From NCBI GenBank assembly GCA_019637175.1, contig JAHBWD010000041.1, positions 1 through 64,000 on the forward strand: a stretch of 64,000 nucleotides of DNA. Direction: 5' to 3'. The position numbers and the translations under genes were made by a program. The notes beneath the pieces were generated by a model. It was given only the letters and a program-made list of their open reading frames with translations. It did no database searches and was not told where the DNA came from. Positions 35,693-44,252 of the stretch are shown here, piece by piece (the first letter of the stretch is position 1; each line of letters starts with the position of its first letter). This DNA comes from Labilithrix sp. (GTDB lineage: Bacteria > Myxococcota_A > Polyangia > Polyangiales > Polyangiaceae).

Positions 35693-37504
35693 TCACGTCG
35701 GGCGCGGGCGCCCGCTCCGCGGGCGCGGAGGCCGGCGCGACGTCGTCGTTCGAGCGCGGCGTGACCGTCGCCGGACGGCGCGGCGCCGGGCGCGGCGCGG
35801 CGTGAACCGCGCGCGCGAGGCGCCGGGGGCTTCGGCGCGCGCGTTCGGGAGGCCCGACGCCGACGCGCTCCTGGGCCGCGGGCACGGGCGCAGCAGCCGT
35901 GGGAGCGTGGGCATCGCTGGCGGCGGCGCGAACGCCGACGTCTGCGAGACGGGCTGCGGCGAGGGCGGCGCGGCGGCGGGCGGCGCGACGGCGACTTGGG
36001 CGGTCTGCACCGGCAGCGCCGCGGGCGCGGGGAACGCCGCGTCGTCGCGCCCAGCCCGCGAACCGAAGAAGCCCGTCGCGAAGAACGCGAACGTGATCCC
36101 GAACGCGGCCCCGGCCACGAACCACGCGAAGCGGCCGATGCGCGCCGCCGACGCCGCCTGCGGCGCCTCGAGCTGGTGGCCGACGGGCTGCTGCATCGGC
36201 ATCGGGTTGTGCATCGCCGCGTGCATCTGCTGCGGAGGCTGCGTCTGCGCGAGGATGACGTTGGCCCGAGGCGTGTTGCCCATCACGCGCGGCGACGCCG
36301 GGATGTACGCCGGCGCCGGCGCGGTCGGGTACGGCTGCCCTTGCGTCGGGTACTGCTGCCCCTGAATCGCTTGCATCGGCGACGGCAGGTGCCCCGGCAT
36401 CGGCGTGATCGCGCGATAGCCCGGCATCGGCGTCATCGTTCGCGGAGGCTCGGGCGACGGCGCGCCGCGCAGCGGCTGCACGCCCATGACGAAGGGCGCG
36501 CGCACGTCGTGAGGCACGCGGGGCGCCGGCGGAATGAGAGGCTCGAGCGCGTCGTCGTACGCGTCGTTCGCCGGAGGCGGCATCGAGGTGAAGCCGGTCG
36601 GCGCGCCCATCGGCTCGGCGGGCGGATTCCAAGGAGCGGAGCCGCCTTCGTCGAACGAGGGCACGGGCGCCGCGTACCGCGCAGCCTCCGCGTGACGCGG
36701 CGTCGGACGCGCGCCGGATCCTTCGTTGACGGGCCGCGCGCACGTCTCGTCTTCGAACGACGGACGCTGCTCGTGCAGCTCGTGCAGATCGTGCGGGTTC
36801 GCGAGCGGGAAGACGGGCTCGTCGTTCGACGAAGGCGCTTCGCCGTACGCGCCCGGGTACGCGCGAGCCTCGTGATACGCCGGCTCCTGCGGCGCGTGAT
36901 ATGGAGGCTCGTCGTACGACGGCTCGCGGTCGGCGAAGCCCGCGTGATGCGACTCGCGATGGAGGAGCGTGACCGGATCGCGCTCGGAGAACTCGGCCTC
37001 GTAGGTGTCGTACGGACGCCGGACCTCGAGCGAGGGCAGCGAATCGTACGGAACGTTCATGTCGGCGGAGAGCGCTCGCGCGTCGTCGCGCAGTCGATCG
37101 AGCAAGCCGTCGTCGACGGCGCGCGCTTGCGTCTCGTCTTCGAACGAGAGCCCCATCGAGTCGACGCGCGCGCGCGGCGTCGGCCCCGCGGCGGTCTCCG
37201 GTCCGTCTTCGGGAGCGATGGGCGCGAGCGCGTCGCGTCGCGGCGTGACCACGGCGCGATTGTCGAGCGTCGACGGCTCCATCGAGCCCGTCGCGCCGGT
37301 GTGCGTCGGCGCGTCGAGCTCGGCGTCGGCCGCGTTCATCTGGAACGTGCCGCGCGGGCCGAACCCCGAAGCGTGACGCTTGTTCTGGGGAGACGGCGGC
37401 GAGGGCGGCGGCGGCGGCTTCACCGGCCGGATCGACGGACGGGCCGGGGCATCGCGCCCCAGCTGCGCCGGTCGAAACTTCGGGAGCATCCCTCGTTTTG
37501 CCAT
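35693..37504 (-). CDS. Pro-rich single-pass membrane protein
   Basis: A 603-residue protein (as read) dominated by low-complexity Pro/Glu/Tyr/Met sequence: PPPPPSPPSPQ near the N-terminus, repeated acidic motifs (SFEDETQA and again SFEDETCA), then PMPGYRAITPMPGHLPSP and MHAAMHNPMPMQQP, and one membrane helix GRFAWFVAGAAFGITFAFFA near residue 470. It is likely cytosolic up to the helix with a short periplasmic end. The last 50 residues are Arg-rich in this frame, while a neighbouring frame ends in the better-looking RSNDDVAPASAPAE and VSDLLGAGLKG with stop at 35661, so a frame change probably occurred near 35800. It is divergent from the PPDK-regulator gene. Function unknown. Confidence 0.65.
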   Translation of the reverse strand: MAKRGMLPKFRPAQLGRDAPARPSIRPVKPPPPPSPPSPQNKRHASGFGPRGTFQMNAADAELDAPTHTGATGSMEPSTLDNRAVVTPRRDALAPIAPEDGPETAAGPTPRARVDSMGLSFEDETQARAVDDGLLDRLRDDARALSADMNVPYDSLPSLEVRRPYDTYEAEFSERDPVTLLHRESHHAGFADREPSYDEPPYHAPQEPAYHEARAYPGAYGEAPSSNDEPVFPLANPHDLHELHEQRPSFEDETCARPVNEGSGARPTPRHAEAARYAAPVPSFDEGGSAPWNPPAEPMGAPTGFTSMPPPANDAYDDALEPLIPPAPRVPHDVRAPFVMGVQPLRGAPSPEPPRTMTPMPGYRAITPMPGHLPSPMQAIQGQQYPTQGQPYPTAPAPAYIPASPRVMGNTPRANVILAQTQPPQQMHAAMHNPMPMQQPVGHQLEAPQAASAARIGRFAWFVAGAAFGITFAFFATGFFGSRAGRDDAAFPAPAALPVQTAQVAVAPPAAAPPSPQPVSQTSAFAPPPAMPTLPRLLRPCPRPRSASASGLPNARAEAPGASRARFTPRRARRRAVRRRSRRARTTTSRRPPRPRSGRPRPT

Positions 37505-37804
37505 GGCTCGTCCGGCCTCCACCCGGGAGGCTATCTGGGAGAAGCTGCACGATCCATGCTCGCGCTGGATGCTCTCCGGCTCGGGTACACCCCTCGCCAC
37601 GACCTGGATCGGGGCCGCCCCGAGACCATCCAGCATCGAGCCCGGCATCCTCCGCGGATCGGCGCAGATCCACCCTGGGTCCATCCGGACCTCCCGAGGG
37701 GGCTCCGCCGAGCCGCGCCGCGACCTCGAATTACCCCACAATCGCGCCGCGATACCTGCATCGGCTACCTGCATGGACCCGGGCGTGGTAGACACGCTCG
37801 CACC
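37505..37804. other. Intergenic divergent region, 300 bases
   Basis: This separates the minus-strand Pro-rich protein and the plus-strand regulatory protein. No gene is supported. CCTGCAT is repeated directly near 37755-37775, and a G/C hairpin lies near 37608-37620. Promoters for both genes should be here, but no clear -35/-10 pair was found. Confidence 0.5.
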
Positions 37805-38650
37805 GTGACCGCCGACGCCAAGCGCATCGACGTCCTCTCCGACTCGACCGGCGAAACGGCCGAGAAGGTCGTCCGCGCGGCGATGCTCCAGTTCCCTCAC
37901 TCGGGCGGGCAGCTCCGGCTTCACACGCGCGTGCGCACGAAGGAGGCGGCGCGGCCGATCCTCGAGCGCGCAGCGCGCGAGGGCGCGCTCGTCGTCTTCA
38001 CCGTCGTGAGCCCCGAGCTGCGCGAGTACATCCACGCGGCGAGCTACGAGCTGCGCGTCGAAGCGCTCGACCTCATCGGCTCGCTCATCGGGAAGCTCAC
38101 CGTCTACCTCGATCGCCAGCCGATCAACACGCCGAGCGGCATGCTCCCGCTCTCCGACGAATACTTCCGTCGCATCGAGGCGGTCGAGTTCACCGTGAAG
38201 AGCGACGACGGCAAGGAGCCGCGCAACTTCCGGAAGGCCGATCTCATCCTCGTCGGCGTCAGCCGCACGTCGAAGACGCCGCTCTCCACGCTCCTCGCGC
38301 AGCGGGGCCTCAAGGTCGCGAACCTCCCCATCGTCCTCGGCGTCACGCCGCCCGCGGAGCTCGAAGAGGCGAACCAAGAGCGCATCGTCGGTCTCACGAT
38401 CGGCCTCGAGCCGCTCGTCGAGATCCGCAAGGCGCGCCTCAAGCAGCTCGGAATGAGCGTCGACGCGAACTACGGCCTCAAGGATCAAGTGAAGGCCGAG
38501 CTCGAATACGCGCAGAACATCTTCGCCCAGCACGCCGGCTGGCCCGTCATCGACGTCACCGGCCGCGCGATCGAAGAGACGGCGGTGATCATCCTCGAGT
38601 CGCTCAAGGAGCGCGAAGAGGCGAAGGCGATCGCCAAGCAGATCGTCTGA
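37805..38650 (+). CDS. PEP synthase/PPDK regulatory protein (PSRP family, DUF299)
   Basis: A 281-residue bifunctional kinase/pyrophosphorylase of the PSRP family that controls PEP synthase or pyruvate phosphate dikinase by ADP-dependent phosphorylation of a Thr/His pair. Start is GTG 37805 (VTADAKRIDVLSDSTGETAE). The nucleotide-binding loop LVGVSRTSKTPLSTLLAQRG and the conserved KVANLPIVLGVTPP and GWPVIDVTGRAIEETA are intact. The SDSTGETAE opening is diagnostic. It senses the energy state and acts in the cytoplasm. The target enzyme is not in this window. Confidence 0.95.
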   Translation: MTADAKRIDVLSDSTGETAEKVVRAAMLQFPHSGGQLRLHTRVRTKEAARPILERAAREGALVVFTVVSPELREYIHAASYELRVEALDLIGSLIGKLTVYLDRQPINTPSGMLPLSDEYFRRIEAVEFTVKSDDGKEPRNFRKADLILVGVSRTSKTPLSTLLAQRGLKVANLPIVLGVTPPAELEEANQERIVGLTIGLEPLVEIRKARLKQLGMSVDANYGLKDQVKAELEYAQNIFAQHAGWPVIDVTGRAIEETAVIILESLKEREEAKAIAKQIV

Positions 38651-38722
38651 TCGGCGCGCCGGAGAAAAAAGATCGCGACCGCGGGCGGCGCGTTGGCTCT
38701 TGGGGGTGGAGCCAGCCGATTC

Positions 38723-39580
38723 ATGCGTATTTTCGCCTTTTCCGCCCTCGCCCTCTCCTTCTCCCTCCTCGCCTGCGCGACGTCCGACCGCGTCGTGATC
38801 GGATCGCGTCCCGGCACCGAAGGCGACACCAGCGCCATCGAGCCCGCGGGCCAGAGCGCCGCGTCGTTCTGCAGCGCGATGTGCACGCGCGTGAAGTCGT
38901 GCGACAAGACGCTCGATCAGCAGACCTGCGAGAACACGTGCACGAACCAGAACGCCGCCGTGTTCCCTCGCCTGCGCGGAGACGTCGTCGATCTCATCGT
39001 CGCGTGCTTCGACGCCAAAGACTGCAAGACCGTGCTCGGCGGAGGCGTCGTCGGCGAGTGCGCGAGCGACGCGCTCGCGAGCGTCGCTCCGTCGGCCGCG
39101 GCGAGCGCGTTCTGCGACGACCTCGCGAACAAGAAGAAGCGCTGCACCACGAGCTCGACCGCGCTCACGAGCAAGGCCGACTGCCTCAACTCCTCCAAGC
39201 TCTACGACGACGACGCGATCGCCCAGGCCCACAACTGCACCGATCGCGCGTGCACGGAGATCGACGGCTGCGTCGCCGCCGTCTTCGGCGGGATCGGCGG
39301 GGCGACGCCGACCAAGCCGAGCGGAGGAAGCTGCTCGGGCAAGTTCACCGAGCTCGGCGCGTGCACCACGTGCGCGCAGACTTCGTGCTGCGACGAGACG
39401 ACGACCTGCTTCGCCGACTCGACCTGCCGCTACATCGTCACGAGCTGCGTCAACAACGGCGTCTCGTCTTCGAGCTGCTCGTCGGCCTACAGCGGCGCGA
39501 GCAGCTCGGCGCAGCAGGCCGCCTCGGCGGTCCTCTCGTGCGCGAGCTCGCAGTGCGCGGCGACCTGCTCGATCAACTGA
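38723..39580 (+). CDS. Cys-rich lipoprotein
   Basis: A 285-residue exported protein. ATG 38723 gives a signal peptide (IFAFSALALSFSLLACATSD) with lipobox-like SLLAC at Cys 17. The mature part carries about 26 Cys in pairs and short loops: FCSAMCTRVKSCDK, CENTCTNQN, KKKRCTTSS and the C-terminal CASSQCAATCSIN. The repeated pattern suggests disulfide-bonded extracellular modules. No family is recognised. It converges with another Cys-containing lipoprotein (39601-40140), 20 bases apart, so two Cys-rich lipoproteins stand end to end. Confidence 0.8.
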   Translation: MRIFAFSALALSFSLLACATSDRVVIGSRPGTEGDTSAIEPAGQSAASFCSAMCTRVKSCDKTLDQQTCENTCTNQNAAVFPRLRGDVVDLIVACFDAKDCKTVLGGGVVGECASDALASVAPSAAASAFCDDLANKKKRCTTSSTALTSKADCLNSSKLYDDDAIAQAHNCTDRACTEIDGCVAAVFGGIGGATPTKPSGGSCSGKFTELGACTTCAQTSCCDETTTCFADSTCRYIVTSCVNNGVSSSSCSSAYSGASSSAQQAASAVLSCASSQCAATCSIN

Positions 39581-39600
39581 CGCGCATCAGCGGACGCGAA

Positions 39601-40140
39601 TCAGCAGCCGCACATCTGGGCGCATCCCTCGCCCCCGCCGCAGCTCCGGTAACACTCCTGATCGCACGTGCCGCTCGAGCCGCTCGAGCCGCTCGAGGTC
39701 GGCGTCGTGTCGATGCAGCGTCCCTCGGCCACCTGCTGGCAGACCGCCGACTCGGTCTGCGACGTGAGGAGCTGCGCGGCCTGCGCGCACGTCGTGTACG
39801 TGCCCATCGAGCAGAGGAAGTCACCGCAGCCGCAAACGAGCTCGGTCGAGCCGCCTCGAATGCGGAACCCGCAGTGAGGCAGCGCCTGGTGATCGACGGC
39901 GACGCTCGGGCAAACGCTCGTCGCGAGGCAAAGCTCGACGCCTGACGAAGGCTCGATGCCGCATCCCAGGCCGGAGACGCCGGCGTCGCCGTCGCTTGCG
40001 CCGCCGTCGCCGGTTCCGGCCGTGCTCGTCTCCTTCTTGCCCCCCGTGAGCACTTGCTCGAGGCCGCACCCGAACGCGAGACAGGCCGAGAGCGCGCCGA
40101 CGACCGCCACCGCGCGAGGAATGCTTCGCATTTCGGGCAT
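39601..40140 (-). CDS. Cys-rich lipoprotein
   Basis: A 179-residue exported protein with signal peptide ending CLAFGCG; the lipobox Cys is likely that in AFGC. A Gly/Asp/Ser linker follows (GDGGASDGDAG), and the mature body is Cys-rich: LGCGIEPSS, LVCGCGDFLC and the terminal CDQECYRSCGGGEGCAQMCG. Starts at ATG 40140 or 40131; neither has a clear ribosome binding site. Function unknown. It is divergent from the TerB-like gene at 40217 and convergent with the lipoprotein to its left. Confidence 0.75.
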   Translation of the reverse strand: MPEMRSIPRAVAVVGALSACLAFGCGLEQVLTGGKKETSTAGTGDGGASDGDAGVSGLGCGIEPSSGVELCLATSVCPSVAVDHQALPHCGFRIRGGSTELVCGCGDFLCSMGTYTTCAQAAQLLTSQTESAVCQQVAEGRCIDTTPTSSGSSGSSGTCDQECYRSCGGGEGCAQMCGC

Positions 40141-40216
40141 GCGCCGCCGACCCTGCCGGAGGCCGACGCCGTGGGCCAACTTCCCTGCGGAACGCCGTCC
40201 GAGTAGGGTGCTGCGC

Positions 40217-41344
40217 ATGACCATGGACGCCTACGCCCCGTCGATCGATCCGAAGACGTACGTCCTCGGCAAGCTCGTCTCCGCGCTGGCCGAAGACGCG
40301 ATGTTCGGCCTCGCGAGCGGAGGCGGAACGCCGGTGCTCGAGGGTCTCGGCAAGCGCCGCGGAGAGGCCTACTCCGCGATCCTCGGCGGTCATCGCCTCA
40401 ACACGATGACGGGCGAGCTCGACAACTGGATCGTCGAGCTCACGCGCGCGATCGCGCCCATCCACCCGCCGGCGTGGATGCCGATGGCCGAGGTGATCCG
40501 CGAGAAGGTGACCCTCGAGGTCGGCGCGCGCGGGTTGCGCTCGCTCTTCTCTTCGAAGCCGAGCGACAAGGACGTGCAGCGCGTCAAGCGCCTCGGCACG
40601 CTCGCCGTGCGCGTGCTCCGCGCCGTCTTCGTCGCCGACGGCGAGCTCGATCAAGAAGAGAGGAGGACGCTCGCCGGCCTCATCGCGTCGCTCGGCTTGC
40701 CCGACGCCGACGGGCAGGCGCTCTTCGGCGAGCAGCCCGTCCCGATCGAGCAGCTCGACGTCTACGGAGAGATCGAGCCCGCGGTCGCGAAGGCGCTCCT
40801 CCGCGGCGCCTGGCTCGGCGCCGCGTGGGATCAGATCGATCCCCGCGAAGAGCACGTCGTGCGCACGCTCGCGAACAAGCTCGCGTTCCCCGCGATGGAG
40901 CTCGAGGTCTTGCGCAGCGAGGCGATTCAGCGCGTCGACATGCGACGCACCGCCGGCCTCGCGACCGTCGACGCGATCCGCTTCGTGCTCTCGGATCGCA
41001 TGCCCGGGCACGGCGTCTCCCTCGCGGCGAACGCCGGCGCGCTCATGCTCCCGCGACGCTACCGCGACGAGGCGCTCGCCCAGGTCGGCCACGGCGCGAA
41101 GGTGCTGCTCGCGAAGCGCTACGCCGCGCTCGGCACCGACGAGCGCAACACCGTGCTCGGCATGGCGTGGGCCGCGGCGCTCTACGAAGATCCGTCGATC
41201 GCCCGCAAGGCGCTCCTCCGCGCGCGGCACGATCGCGTCGCCCAAGATCTCGGAGAAGACGGCGCGAAGTCGCGACACGCGATCGAGGAGTGGATGGCCG
41301 AAGTCCTCGCGCCGGCGGCGTTTCCCATGGGCGGAGCGGATTGA
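40217..41344 (+). CDS. TerB-like helical protein
   Basis: A 375-residue soluble protein. The segment VRVLRAVFVADGELDQEERR with TLAGLIASLGLPDADGQA (around residues 130-170) and the later AWDQIDPREEHVVRTLANKL looks like repeated TerB-type metal-binding helical repeats with acidic DG-E-DQEE loops; TerB domains are named from tellurite resistance and also serve in other stress proteins. The N- and C-terminal parts are also helical and have no match I can name. The stop TGA at 41342-41344 overlaps the proC ATG, so the two are translationally coupled although their roles are not obviously linked. Confidence 0.6.
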   Translation: MTMDAYAPSIDPKTYVLGKLVSALAEDAMFGLASGGGTPVLEGLGKRRGEAYSAILGGHRLNTMTGELDNWIVELTRAIAPIHPPAWMPMAEVIREKVTLEVGARGLRSLFSSKPSDKDVQRVKRLGTLAVRVLRAVFVADGELDQEERRTLAGLIASLGLPDADGQALFGEQPVPIEQLDVYGEIEPAVAKALLRGAWLGAAWDQIDPREEHVVRTLANKLAFPAMELEVLRSEAIQRVDMRRTAGLATVDAIRFVLSDRMPGHGVSLAANAGALMLPRRYRDEALAQVGHGAKVLLAKRYAALGTDERNTVLGMAWAAALYEDPSIARKALLRARHDRVAQDLGEDGAKSRHAIEEWMAEVLAPAAFPMGGAD

Positions 41345-42177
41345 TGAAGAGCAAATCCATCGGGTTCGTCGGCGGCGGCAACATGGCCTCGGCGCTGGTC
41401 AAGGGCCTGCTCCACTCGAAGGTGGTCGAGCCCGGCGCCATCATCGTGAGCGACGTGAAGGCCGATCGCCTCGCGCTGCTCGCGCAGACCCACGGCGTGA
41501 AGACCACGAGCGACAACCACGAGCTCGTGCGCGCGAGCGACGTCATCGTCCTCGCGGTCAAGCCGCAGGTCATCGACAAGGTGCTCGAGAGCATCGGCGG
41601 CGACGTGAAGCCGGCGCAGCTCGTCGTCTCCGTCGCGGCCGGCGTGCCCGTGTCCGCGATCGAGGCGCGCCTCCCCGAGGGCGCTCACGTCGTGCGCTCG
41701 ATGCCGAACACGCCCGCGACCGCGCTCGCCGGAGCGACCGCGATCGCGCCGGGCACGCACGCGACCGAAGACGATCTCGAGATCGCGCGCGCGCTCTTCT
41801 CGGCGGTGGGCCGCGTCGTCACGCTCGACGAGACGCTCATCGACGCCGTCACCGGCCTCTCGGGCAGCGGGCCCGCGTACGTGATGCTCATGATCGAGGC
41901 GCTCGCCGACGGCGGCGTGAAGGTGGGCCTCCACCGCGACACCGCGCTGCTGCTCGCCGCGCAGACCGTCTACGGATCGGCGAAGCTCTTGCTCGAGACG
42001 GGCGAGCACCCCGGGCGCCTCAAGGACATGGTGACGAGCCCCGGCGGCACCGCGATCGCGGGACTCCACACGCTCGAGTCGGGCGGCCTCCGGCGCACGC
42101 TGATCGACGCGGTCGAGGCGGCGACCAACCGCGCCGCGGCGCTCGGCGAGCAGATGGCCGCCAAGATGAAGAAGTAG
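41344..42177 (+). CDS. proC: Pyrroline-5-carboxylate reductase
   Basis: A 277-residue enzyme for the last step of proline synthesis (NADPH-dependent reduction of pyrroline-5-carboxylate). The N-terminal Rossmann motif is SIGFVGGGNMASALVKGL, and the middle has VIVLAVKPQVIDKVLESIG and VVRSMPNTPA. The family signature is GLSGSGPAYVMLMIEALADG followed by VTSPGGTAIAGLHTLESGG; all active-site blocks are intact. The ATG at 41344 shares a base with the preceding stop. It acts in the cytoplasm and is most likely constitutive. Confidence 0.97.
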   Translation: MKSKSIGFVGGGNMASALVKGLLHSKVVEPGAIIVSDVKADRLALLAQTHGVKTTSDNHELVRASDVIVLAVKPQVIDKVLESIGGDVKPAQLVVSVAAGVPVSAIEARLPEGAHVVRSMPNTPATALAGATAIAPGTHATEDDLEIARALFSAVGRVVTLDETLIDAVTGLSGSGPAYVMLMIEALADGGVKVGLHRDTALLLAAQTVYGSAKLLLETGEHPGRLKDMVTSPGGTAIAGLHTLESGGLRRTLIDAVEAATNRAAALGEQMAAKMKK

Positions 42178-42194
42178 AGCCGCGCTCGGCGGAG

Positions 42195-43100
42195 TCAGCG
42201 GAGCGGAACGCGGCGGAGCTGCGTGCCGACGCCGAAGTAGAGGTACTCGGGATCCGCGCAGATCGCCTGCATCGGCTCCGTCCCCGCCGACGGAGGGACG
42301 AGAACGCCGATCTCATCGAGCTTCACCCACGGCGCGAAGCGAATCGCGCGTGTGCTCTTGGCCACCCAGTAGAGGTGCGTCGCCGAGGACGCGAGCGCGT
42401 AGACGTCGCCCGTGTTGACGGCACCCGTCTGCGCGCCGCCGTCGAGGCTGAACACGATGACCCTGTTGGCCTCGGGCACCGCGGCGTAGAGCGATCCCGC
42501 GCGGACGAGGAGCCCCTCGGCAGGCAAGACCGTCAGGCCGAAGTCGGACGGAGGATTGACCCCGTCGACGACTCGGATCGAGTGGTTCGCGAGCGAGCTG
42601 TAATAGACGACGCCGCCGGCAGGATTCGGCGTCGTCGCGACGCCGCCGACGCCGCCGTTCTGGGTGGCGACGAGTTGCACTCCCAACGCGCCGCGCCGAA
42701 CGGTGTCTCCGCTCGCGAAGACGACGGGGTTGTCGATCTGCACGTGGCGCGCGGCGTGGGGGATCACGACGCTCTCGATGACGCCGTCGGCTTTGCGGAC
42801 GGTGCGGATCTCCGTCTCCAGCGCGACGTAGATCGGCGACGGGCCCGGGCCGCACGCGAGCGCTTGGATCGGCGTGGGGAACGTCGCGAAGACGGTGCCC
42901 GCGTCGGCGGATCCTTCGGGCGAAGGTGCGTCGGTGAGCCCTGCGTCGCCCCCGGCCTCGAGATCGTCACGCCTCGCGTCGTCGTCGGCGGCGTCCGGCG
43001 CGGCTTCGCCCGCGGAGCCGAACGAGCCGCACGCGACGAGGGCGGCCGCGCCGGCACCCCACGCGAGCGCGAGCGCGAGAGTGAGACGAGCGCGACGCAC
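42195..43100 (-). CDS. Putative lipoprotein with propeller-like repeats
   Basis: A 301-residue exported lipoprotein. The start is GTG 43100, which overlaps the rseP stop codon (TAGTG); the signal peptide LTLALALAWGAGAAALVACG ends in a lipobox-like LVAC. After an Asp/Ala linker the body has repeated short strands: PIYVALETEIRTVRKADGVI, GGVVYYSSLANHSIRVVDG, GDVYALASSATHLYWVAKST and the final YLYFGVGTQLRRVPLR. The ending closely resembles that of the lipoprotein at 12598-14331, so both belong to one family. Translational coupling to rseP is curious, since RseP acts on membrane proteins. Confidence 0.75.
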   Translation of the reverse strand: MRRARLTLALALAWGAGAAALVACGSFGSAGEAAPDAADDDARRDDLEAGGDAGLTDAPSPEGSADAGTVFATFPTPIQALACGPGPSPIYVALETEIRTVRKADGVIESVVIPHAARHVQIDNPVVFASGDTVRRGALGVQLVATQNGGVGGVATTPNPAGGVVYYSSLANHSIRVVDGVNPPSDFGLTVLPAEGLLVRAGSLYAAVPEANRVIVFSLDGGAQTGAVNTGDVYALASSATHLYWVAKSTRAIRFAPWVKLDEIGVLVPPSAGTEPMQAICADPEYLYFGVGTQLRRVPLR

Positions 43101-44181
43101 TACTTCCGCGGCTCGACCTTGGCCGGCTCCTCGGCCTTCGGCTTCGGGATGACCTCGGTGTAGGTCACGAACGCGATCAGCGTGAGGAACATCAAGAGGC
43201 CGATGGCGTGCACCTTCGCCTCGACCTTCGCGTCGGCCTTGCGCCGCGAAGCCGCTTCGAAGCCGAGGAAGAGGAGGCGGCCGCCGTCGAGCGCGGGGAA
43301 CGGCAGCAGGTTGAAGCCGCCGAGGTACGCGCTCAGGAGCCGAGCAGCTTGAGATAGGTGTGCGCGCCATCCTTCGCCGCGGCGCCGACCTCACGCACGA
43401 TCCCGACCGGGCCGGCGAGCTCGGGCTTCTCCTTGCCCGCGATCATCCGGGCGAGGCCTTTGACGAGGTTGTAGACGACCTTCGGCGGCTCCTTCACCGA
43501 CAGGATCGCCGCCTGGCTCACCGTGACGGGGACGATCTTGTACTCGGGCCCGACGAGGATCTTGCCCTTGTTGTCGCCTTCGCCGAGCGGCGTCGTGAAG
43601 ATGTGCTTCGTCTCCGGCGGCGTTCCACGCTCGACCTCGATGTCGATCTTCTCGCCGGCGTGCGCGCCGATCGCCTTCTTGAGCTGGTCCCAATCCTTCA
43701 CGGCGTCGCCGTTGACCGACAAGATGCGATCGCCGTCTTGGATGCCGGCCTGCGCCGCGGGGCCGTTGGCCCCGACGTGGACGCGCATGCTCGCCTCGTC
43801 GACGACGGGATTTCCGCCGAGCCAGAAGCCGAAGAACATCAGGATCGACGCGAAGAAGTAGTTGGCCAGAGGTCCGGCCGCGATCGTGACGATCCGCGCC
43901 CACAGCGACGCGTTCGCGTAGCTCTCCGGATCCTTCGGATCGTTGTCTTCGTACGGGTTCATCCCCGCGATCTGCACGTACGCGAGGAACGGGATGATCG
44001 CGACCTGGAAGGTCGTCGGGCTGCCCTTGGGGCGGTGCTTCCAGAGCGTCGGCCCGAAGCCGATCGAGAACCTCGTCACGCGCATGCCGAACCGGCGCGC
44101 CGCGAGGTAGTGCCCGCCCTCGTGCACCACCATCAGGATGGCAAGCCCGAGGATGGCGATCAGCACGTAGGCAACGGACAT
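43100..44181 (-). CDS. rseP: RseP-type site-2 protease, split by a frameshift
   Basis: A zinc intramembrane protease that cuts anti-sigma factors or other membrane proteins within the bilayer. From ATG 44181 the first frame gives LGLAILMVVHEGGHYLAARR with the metal ligands H20-E21-x2-H24, a PDZ domain (AAQAGIQDGDRILSVNGDAV) and LAGPVGIVREVG, ending prematurely at KLLGS. The continuation, YLGGFNLLPFPALDGGRLLF with the LDG zinc motif, lies in another frame and ends at 43100-43102. GGCTCCTGAGC near 43330-43340 needs one more base to join the halves. In this sequence the protein is broken between its two catalytic motifs. The stop overlaps the next gene. Confidence 0.9.
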
Positions 44182-44252
44182 GTTGGTCAGCTTAGCGTAC
44201 AGGAACCGGGCTCGCCCGTGTAGGCCAAGCCCGACCATGATAAAGCCGGCGG

